A model generated the notes under the pieces. That model did no database searches, was not told where the DNA came from, and worked only from the letters and a program-made list of their open reading frames with translations. DNA of 10,206 nt, from positions 1 through 10,206 of the forward strand of contig JAQBEX010000210.1 in assembly GCA_032123675.1 (NCBI GenBank), given 5' to 3'. Numbering within the stretch: the first letter of the stretch is position 1; each line of letters begins with the position of its first letter. Source of the stretch: Prado023 sp032123675. GTDB lineage: Bacteria > Actinomycetota > Actinomycetes > S36-B12 > CAIYMF01. Shown one piece after another: positions 5,536-10,206 of this stretch. A program made the position numbers and the translations under genes.

Positions 5536-7334
5536 TGAGCAGCTGGGTGGGGGTCGCCCTGAGCAGGGGCATGCTGGTGCTGGTGGTGGCGGCCGGACTC
5601 CTGTGGCCCCTGCTTGGGTCGCTGTTCACCGACGAGGGCAGCCCGGCCGACGACCCGGTCGTGATCTCGGAGTACCGAGCCACGTTCGACGTCGATGAGG
5701 CCGGTGAGCTCCAGGCCGTCGAGGACATCACCGCCGTGTTCCCCTCCGGCCGGCACGGAATCTTCCGGTACTGGGATGTGGCTGATGCCGCCGATCCCGG
5801 CGTGCGGTACCTGCCCGACGTCACCGGCATCACGATGGACGACGAGGATGTTGCCTACGAGCTGTTCTGGGAGTCCGGGGATCGATTCCTGGTCGCCAAG
5901 ATCGGTGACCCGGACCGGTACCTGTCCGAGGGCGAGCATCGCTACCGGATCAGTTACACGATCCCGGGTGTGGTCTCCCCGGGAACGGCCGGCGCGGCGG
6001 CGGAGTTCGCCTCGACGGAGGGCACCCCGGATGGCCCTGTCGGATCGACCTTCCTCTGGGCGGTGGTCGCCCAGGGCTGGGAGATGCGCATCGACGACGC
6101 GCAGGTCGCGATCACGCTGCCCGAGATGGCCGGCCAGGTCCAGTGCTCGGCCGCGCGGCCTGGGGGAGCCCAGCCGTGCACCATCACGGGTGCGGGCACT
6201 CGGGAGCTGACCGTCTCGGCCGCCGACCTCCCACCGCGCAGCGGCATGGTGGTCCGGGCCTCGATGGGCAGCGCGCCACCTGCGCGCGCGACCCTGCCGT
6301 GGTCGGTCACGTGGGACCCCATCCTCGGACGGTCGGTCCCGGTCCTGGCCCTCGTCCTCGTGGTGGCTGGCGCCGCCCTGGTCGTTGGGGTCGCCTGGGC
6401 GCGGGTCTCGCGTGAGGACCCGCCGGGCTTCCCGATCCAGTACGCCCCGCCGGATGGCCTCGGGCCGGTGCAGGTGGTCTACATGGACACCGAGAGCACC
6501 GGACCGAACCCGCTCGTGGCCACCCTCCTGCACATGGCCGACCGTGGTCTGGTCCGCCTCGACGCCACCGATGCCGGCACCTGGGGCGTCACGGGCGCGG
6601 TGCCCCCCACGGCCTGGCACGACCAGGATCCGGTGACCCGGGCGGTCGCCGACAGCCTCGGGCTGCACTACGGCGTGACGCTGTGGGTGGAGCGCGACTC
6701 GATCACTGTGGGGGAGCGGCTGGAATCCGCGCAGGACGAGATCTCCCCAGCCGTGCGGCGGTGGGCCCTCGACGAGGGCCTGGTGCAGACCGCGCCTCGG
6801 GAGATCTGGGGCCGGGTCGTCTGGGTGCTCTGCGCCATGCTGGCCGTTCTGGGCTTCATCGGTCTGCGCTGGCCGACCATGTGGGGGCTGCCGTTCGCAG
6901 CGTTCGCCGTGGGTGGAGTCGGCTTGCTCGCGATCGGCGTGGGCCGGCGCCGGACAGTGTCCGGTCGATTGATGTGGTCGCGCGCAGGCGGCTTCGAGCG
7001 GCTGCTGTCCACGCCGTCTGCCGAGGACCGGTTCGACTTCGCCGCCCGGACTGATCTGTTCATCGCCTACGTCCCCTTCGCCGTGGCGTTCGGGGTGGCG
7101 GATCGCTGGGCCGAGAAGTACCGAGCCGCAGTCGGGACCGAGCCGCCGGTGCCCTCCTGGTACCCCTTCTACTACGGGGCCAGCGCGGCGGGGTTCTACT
7201 CGGGCGGCGCTCTCGATACGTTCTCCTCGACGCTGTCCTCGTCGATCTCGGCGTACAGCGCGTCCCAGTCCTCCTCGTCCAGCGGTGGGGGCGGCGGTGG
7301 GGGCGGCGGCGGTGGAGGCGGCGGATCCTGGTGA
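5535..7334 (+). CDS. DUF2207 membrane protein with polyglycine tail
   Basis: This 599-residue protein matches the DUF2207 family of predicted membrane proteins of unknown function. The first hydrophobic segment is at about 12-30 and acts as a signal anchor. An extracytoplasmic beta-rich domain (about 36-260) contains the family-type stretch FPSGRHGIFRYWDV. Membrane segments follow at about 265-287, 425-445 and 449-469, with a cytoplasmic region between the first of these and the second pair. The family-typical YVPFAVAFGVADRWAEKY is at about 513-530. The end is a Ser-rich stretch, then 14 consecutive glycines and SW; glycine-rich ends are usual in this family. The start at ATG 5535 is set by the TACCGT element and by the position of the signal anchor. 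The open frame extending far upstream merely runs antisense to DUF2235. It is transcribed with the LemA gene 25 bases downstream. Confidence 0.88.
   Translation: MSSWVGVALSRGMLVLVVAAGLLWPLLGSLFTDEGSPADDPVVISEYRATFDVDEAGELQAVEDITAVFPSGRHGIFRYWDVADAADPGVRYLPDVTGITMDDEDVAYELFWESGDRFLVAKIGDPDRYLSEGEHRYRISYTIPGVVSPGTAGAAAEFASTEGTPDGPVGSTFLWAVVAQGWEMRIDDAQVAITLPEMAGQVQCSAARPGGAQPCTITGAGTRELTVSAADLPPRSGMVVRASMGSAPPARATLPWSVTWDPILGRSVPVLALVLVVAGAALVVGVAWARVSREDPPGFPIQYAPPDGLGPVQVVYMDTESTGPNPLVATLLHMADRGLVRLDATDAGTWGVTGAVPPTAWHDQDPVTRAVADSLGLHYGVTLWVERDSITVGERLESAQDEISPAVRRWALDEGLVQTAPREIWGRVVWVLCAMLAVLGFIGLRWPTMWGLPFAAFAVGGVGLLAIGVGRRRTVSGRLMWSRAGGFERLLSTPSAEDRFDFAARTDLFIAYVPFAVAFGVADRWAEKYRAAVGTEPPVPSWYPFYYGASAAGFYSGGALDTFSSTLSSSISAYSASQSSSSSGGGGGGGGGGGGGGSW
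7284..7307 (+). repeat. Tandem 12-bp repeat inside the polyglycine tail
   Basis: Two exact copies of GGTGGGGGCGGC (7284-7295 and 7296-7307) encode the first eight of the 14 glycines; the remaining six use mixed codons. The array is in frame, so gain or loss of a unit would change tail length by four glycines without breaking the reading frame. Confidence 0.7.
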
Positions 7335-7343
7335 ATGACCCAC

Positions 7344-7349
7344 GGAAGG
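7344..7349 (+). promoter_or_regulatory. Ribosome binding site of the LemA gene
   Basis: GGAAGG lies 10 bases before the ATG at 7360, in the 25-base gap after the DUF2207 stop codon. The spacing is slightly long but usable. A Shine-Dalgarno signal here, and none before DUF2207, fits the LemA gene being the downstream member of an operon. Confidence 0.55.
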
Positions 7350-7359
7350 TGGCGCACGG

Positions 7360-7920
7360 ATGAGAGTCGTGATCGTTCTGCTGGTGGTCCTGGTGATCAT
7401 CGGCGTGCTCGTCGTGATGGGGTTCAACAAGCTGCGGCGGTTGGACGTCCGAGCCGAGGAGGCCCTCGGCGGGATCGACGTCCAGTTGACCCGGCGGGCG
7501 GACCTGATCCCCAACGTGGTGGCGACGGTCAAGGGCTATGCCTCCCACGAGCAGGCGGTGCTCGACGAGGTGACCCAGGCGCGTGCCGCCGTGAGTGCGG
7601 CCTCCCGCGGGGCTTCGGTGGCCGATCGCGCTGCGGCGGAGGGAGCCCTGGACGCTGCCCTGGTCAACGTGCTCGCGGTCGCCGAGGCGTACCCGGACCT
7701 GAAGGCCTCGGCGAACTTCGTCGACCTGCAGCGCCAGCTGGGCGACACGGAGGGGCAGCTCGCGTTCGCGCGGCAGTACTACAACGATGCCGTCAGCCAG
7801 TTGAACTCGACCGTGGTGACCATCCCGTACATGTGGCTGACCGGGATGGCCATGGTCCACAAGCGCGAGTTCTACGAGGCCCCTGACACGCACCAGGCCC
7901 CGCCCGTTGTGGAGTTCTGA
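7360..7920 (+). CDS. LemA-family membrane protein
   Basis: This 186-residue protein has the standard LemA layout and length. A single hydrophobic helix lies at residues 2-21, directly followed by the helical domain. The family signature covers NKLRRLDVRAEEALGGIDVQ (23-42) and RRADLIPNVVATVKGYASHE (45-64), and continues with YPDLKAS (111-117) and the Tyr/Asn segment FARQYYNDAVSQLN (136-149), ending in FYEAP. LemA proteins are membrane-anchored helical bundles whose biochemical role is not settled. The gene follows DUF2207 closely on the same strand, a pairing seen repeatedly in bacteria, so the two probably act together at the envelope. Its stop codon is 51 bases from the convergent prfC stop. 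Confidence 0.93.
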   Translation: MRVVIVLLVVLVIIGVLVVMGFNKLRRLDVRAEEALGGIDVQLTRRADLIPNVVATVKGYASHEQAVLDEVTQARAAVSAASRGASVADRAAAEGALDAALVNVLAVAEAYPDLKASANFVDLQRQLGDTEGQLAFARQYYNDAVSQLNSTVVTIPYMWLTGMAMVHKREFYEAPDTHQAPPVVEF

Positions 7921-7971
7921 CCGGGCACCTGCATCGTCGGCGATCGCCTGCCCTGCGGCCGCCTGAGCCGA

Positions 7972-9564
7972 CTACCTCGTTGAGGTGTCGACCTCTGCCA
8001 CGAGCGGATCCAGGACGACCTCGGGGTGGTCGCGCTGCACCCACTTGACCTGCCAGCGGTCGGTGAACAGCGCCAGCAGGGTGCCGTCTCCGCGCGCGAG
8101 CACCTCAGTGCCCCGCCGGGCCTCGATCGCGATGATGTCCTCCCGGCGGGTGCGCCGGGCGATCGTGTAGGGAAGTGACTCGAGGATGATGGGTGCGCGC
8201 AGCTCGTTCTCGAGCCGATGGGCCGCCACCTCGAACTGCATCGGTCCCACGGCGGCGAGCACAGGTGCCTGGTTGCCGCGCAGATCCGAGCGCAGCACCT
8301 GGACCACGCCCTCCTGGTCGAGTTGGTCGATGCCGCGCTGGAACTGCTTGTAGCGCGACGGGTCCTTGGCACGGGCTACCCGGAAGTGCTCTGGTGCGAA
8401 ACTCGGGATCGGTGGGAACCGCACCGGGTCCTGGGCGTACAGGGTGTCGCCGGCGCGCAGGGAACCGGCGTTCACCAGGCCGATCACATCACCGGGGTAG
8501 GCGACCTCCAACGTCTCCCGGTTGCGGCCGAACACGGCGTGGACGTACTTGGTGGCGAAGGACCTGCCGGTCGGCTCGTGGGTGAGCACGTCGCCCCGGC
8601 GGAACACCCCGGAGTTGATCCGGGCGAACGCGAGCCGGTCGCGGTGGGCGGAGTCCATGCCGGCCTGGACCTTGAACACCTGGGCGCTGAACGGCGCGTC
8701 AACCGGCCTGGGATCGCCCACGGCATCGGGGCGCGGCCCGGCCGACGGAGCCAGGTCGACCAGCGCGTCGAGCAGCTGGCCGACGCCGAAGTTCAGCACC
8801 GCTGCGGCGAACAGCACCGGCGTGGTCTCCTCGGCGAGATACGCGTCCTGGTCGTGTTCGTACCCGTCGGAGGCAAGGAGCTCGTGCTCCCCGACTGCCT
8901 CGACCCATGGATCGCCCTCGGCTGCCAGGGCCGAGTCGGGGTCCAGGAACTCCTGGGGGGCGATCGAGGCGCCACCCGCGGTCCGCGTGAACTTGATGAA
9001 GCCCCCGGTGCTGCGGTCGAGCACCCCGCGGAAGTCCCCGGCGATCCCGACGGGCCACGTCAGCGGTGTGGGCAGCAGCCCGGTGCGTTCGTAGATCTCG
9101 TCCATGAGCGCCAACGGGTCCATGCCGGGCCGGTCCCACTTGTTCACCACGGTGACGATCGGCACCCCGCGACTGCGGCACACCTCGAACAGCTTCATCG
9201 TCTGCGGCTCGAGGCCCTTGGCCGCATCCAGCAGCATCACGGCGCTGTCGACGGCGGTCAGCACCCGGTAGGTGTCCTCGGAGAAGTCTCGGTGGCCCGG
9301 CGTGTCGAGCAGGTTGAGTTCGTGATCGCGGTACGGAAAGTTGAGGGCGGTCGAGGTGATCGAGATCCCTCGCTTCTGCTCCATCTCCATCCAGTCGGAC
9401 GTCGCGGAGCGGCGACCCTCGTGGGCCTTGACGGCACCGCCCGAGGTGATCGCCCCGGCGTAGAGGAGGAACTTCTCGGTGAGTGTGGTCTTGCCCGCGT
9501 CGGGATGGCTGATGATCGCGAACGTGCGACGACGCGCGGCTTCGCTGAGCACCTGGGCGGACAT
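7972..9564 (-). CDS. prfC: Peptide chain release factor 3 (RF3 GTPase)
   Basis: This 530-residue translational GTPase matches RF3, about 529 residues in E. coli, which removes RF1 and RF2 from the ribosome after peptide release. The GTPase motifs are all present: P-loop SHPDAGKTT (19-27), switch I RGISITST (65-72), DTPGH (87-91) and NKWD (141-144). Typical RF3 features follow, including SDWMEMEQKRG (56-66), the domain II stretch GMDSAHRDRLAFARINSG and the domain III stretch GPMQFEVAAHRLENE. The start is ATG 9564, giving MSAQVLSEAARRRTFAIISH as in other actinobacterial RF3s; the frame stays open upstream to 9942 but there it runs antisense to the aminotransferase. No Shine-Dalgarno sequence is seen, and TAGCCT lies 7 bases upstream. 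RF3 is a dispensable factor found in only some bacteria. Confidence 0.97.
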   Translation of the reverse strand: MSAQVLSEAARRRTFAIISHPDAGKTTLTEKFLLYAGAITSGGAVKAHEGRRSATSDWMEMEQKRGISITSTALNFPYRDHELNLLDTPGHRDFSEDTYRVLTAVDSAVMLLDAAKGLEPQTMKLFEVCRSRGVPIVTVVNKWDRPGMDPLALMDEIYERTGLLPTPLTWPVGIAGDFRGVLDRSTGGFIKFTRTAGGASIAPQEFLDPDSALAAEGDPWVEAVGEHELLASDGYEHDQDAYLAEETTPVLFAAAVLNFGVGQLLDALVDLAPSAGPRPDAVGDPRPVDAPFSAQVFKVQAGMDSAHRDRLAFARINSGVFRRGDVLTHEPTGRSFATKYVHAVFGRNRETLEVAYPGDVIGLVNAGSLRAGDTLYAQDPVRFPPIPSFAPEHFRVARAKDPSRYKQFQRGIDQLDQEGVVQVLRSDLRGNQAPVLAAVGPMQFEVAAHRLENELRAPIILESLPYTIARRTRREDIIAIEARRGTEVLARGDGTLLALFTDRWQVKWVQRDHPEVVLDPLVAEVDTSTR

Positions 9565-9588
9565 CTGATCGAGGCTACCGTCGCGCCG
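9564..9588. promoter_or_regulatory. Compact bidirectional leaderless promoter, prfC / aminotransferase
   Basis: The 10-base core AGGCTACCGT (9572-9581) reads as TACCGT on the plus strand (9576-9581) and TAGCCT on the minus strand (9572-9577), so the two -10 hexamers overlap by one TA step. The plus hexamer ends 6 bases before GTG 9588; the minus hexamer ends 7 bases before ATG 9564. Only 23 bases separate the two start codons, so each -35 region lies inside the coding sequence of the opposite gene. A possible -35 for prfC is TTCGAG (9595-9600, minus strand); the plus-strand -35 is poor. Confidence 0.6.
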
Positions 9589-10206
9589 TGACTCCTCGAA
9601 TGGCTCCCGACCCCCGTGTGATCGATCGGGCTGCGCTCGCCACGCTGATGTCCGAGGAGGAGCAACGGTTCGTCGAACTGCACCCCCGCTCCTCCGAACT
9701 CGCCGAGGCGGGCCGTCGGCACCTGCTGGCCGGCGTGCCGATGCCGTGGATGACGCGCTGGCCGGGGGCCTTCCCGATTCATGTCGCGTCCGCCGATGGC
9801 GCACGGTTCGTCGACGTCGACGGCATCGAGTACGTCGACTTCTGCCTCGGCGACACCGGCGCGATGACCGGGCACCGGACGGTCGGGCGCAGTGCTGCCG
9901 ACGCGACGTCGACGACGATGTTGCCGAGCGAGGACGCGGCATGGGTTGCCGACGAACTGCATCGGCGTTTCGGCATGGCGAAGTGGCAACTGACGACGTC
10001 GGCCACCGACGCCAACCGGTTCGTGTTGCGCTTCGCCCGCCACCTCACGGGCCGCCCCAAGATCGCCGTGATGGACTGGTGCTACCACGGCACCGTCGAC
10101 GAAACGCTTGCGATCCTCGGACCGGATGGCGATGTCATCAGTCGTCCCGGAGCGATCGGCCCGCAGGTCGATCCGGCGGTGACCACCCGGGTGGTGCCGT
10201 TCAACG
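9588..10206 (+). CDS. Class III PLP aminotransferase (GSA aminomutase-like), N-terminal part
   Basis: The frame runs off the window; 206 residues are visible of a family usually around 430-470. It matches fold-type I, class III aminotransferases related to glutamate-1-semialdehyde 2,1-aminomutase, which use pyridoxal phosphate. Visible marks are GARFVDVDGIEYVDFCLGDT (71-90), GAMTGH (91-96), a phosphate-binding region TTSATDANRFVLRFARHLTG (136-155) and the conserved WCYHGTVDETL (164-174). Where the glutamate-1-semialdehyde enzyme has SGTEA, this protein has SATDA, which points away from tetrapyrrole synthesis and towards an uncharacterised aminotransferase subgroup. The catalytic lysine is beyond the window. 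GTG 9588 is chosen because TACCGT stands 6 bases upstream; ATG 9600, four codons later, is the alternative and lacks a ribosome binding site. No other biosynthetic gene is in view, so the substrate is unknown. Confidence 0.85.
   Translation, partial: MTPRMAPDPRVIDRAALATLMSEEEQRFVELHPRSSELAEAGRRHLLAGVPMPWMTRWPGAFPIHVASADGARFVDVDGIEYVDFCLGDTGAMTGHRTVGRSAADATSTTMLPSEDAAWVADELHRRFGMAKWQLTTSATDANRFVLRFARHLTGRPKIAVMDWCYHGTVDETLAILGPDGDVISRPGAIGPQVDPAVTTRVVPFN

Noticed and set aside
5493..7532. 679-codon minus-strand open frame opposite DUF2207 and LemA
   Set aside because: It is a low-complexity Arg/Pro/Gly/His-rich translation typical of an antisense frame in high-GC DNA, fully covered by two well-supported genes.
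7939..7962. Palindromes GGCGATCGCC (7939-7948) and GCGGCCGC (7955-7962) between LemA and prfC
   Set aside because: They are perfect but loop-free palindromes with no T run. The position suits a two-way terminator, but the sequence does not support one.
8218..9591. 457-codon plus-strand open frame opposite prfC
   Set aside because: It lies antisense to RF3, which carries all its GTPase motifs; the translation has no recognisable fold.
9565..9942. N-terminal extension of prfC up to 9942
   Set aside because: The extension is an Arg/Ser-rich antisense translation of the aminotransferase gene. RF3 begins at ATG 9564 with the expected N-terminus and total length.

Overview
The window is ordinary-looking chromosomal DNA from a high-GC Gram-positive bacterium, most likely an actinomycete (Actinomycetota). 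The reasons are the strongly G/C-biased third codon positions, the frequent GTG starts, an actinobacterial-style glutaredoxin domain, and above all the start signals. Six of the eight genes have a -10-like hexamer ending 6 or 7 bases before the start codon and no Shine-Dalgarno sequence, the layout of leaderless actinobacterial transcripts. The genus cannot be named from the sequence. I see no rRNA, tRNA, CRISPR array, insertion sequence, integrase, phage gene or toxin-antitoxin pair.

Layout, left to right. (1) 24-1250 (-): a lipoprotein of the PQQ-dependent glucose/sorbosone dehydrogenase family. (2) 1402-2910 (+), divergent from gene 1: an alpha/beta hydrolase-like protein with a GHSHG nucleophile elbow, a beta-rich C-terminal part and a predicted C-terminal membrane anchor. 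(3) 3050-4264 (+): a glutaredoxin-like domain fused to a thioredoxin-reductase-type flavoprotein whose pyridine-nucleotide site looks like the NADH site of AhpF. (4) 4308-5396 (-), convergent with gene 3: a DUF2235 (Tle1-like) serine hydrolase preceded by a strong ribosome binding site. (5) 5535-7334 (+), divergent from gene 4: a DUF2207 membrane protein ending in a pure glycine tail. (6) 7360-7920 (+), in operon with gene 5: a LemA-family membrane protein. (7) 7972-9564 (-), convergent with gene 6: peptide chain release factor 3 (prfC). (8) 9588 to the window edge (+), divergent from gene 7: the first 206 residues of a class III PLP aminotransferase (glutamate-1-semialdehyde aminomutase-like).

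Only DUF2207-LemA looks like an operon; the pairing recurs in bacteria and suggests a joint envelope function. The other genes alternate in strand and appear to be single transcription units with no common pathway. The most interesting points are the compact two-way promoter between prfC and the aminotransferase, where the two -10 elements share one TA step and both starts look leaderless; the uniform leaderless geometry across the window; the glutaredoxin-thioredoxin reductase fusion with an AhpF-like cofactor site; and the tail-anchored hydrolase. I did not find a convincing new multi-gene system. No gene-free stretch exceeds about 150 bases.
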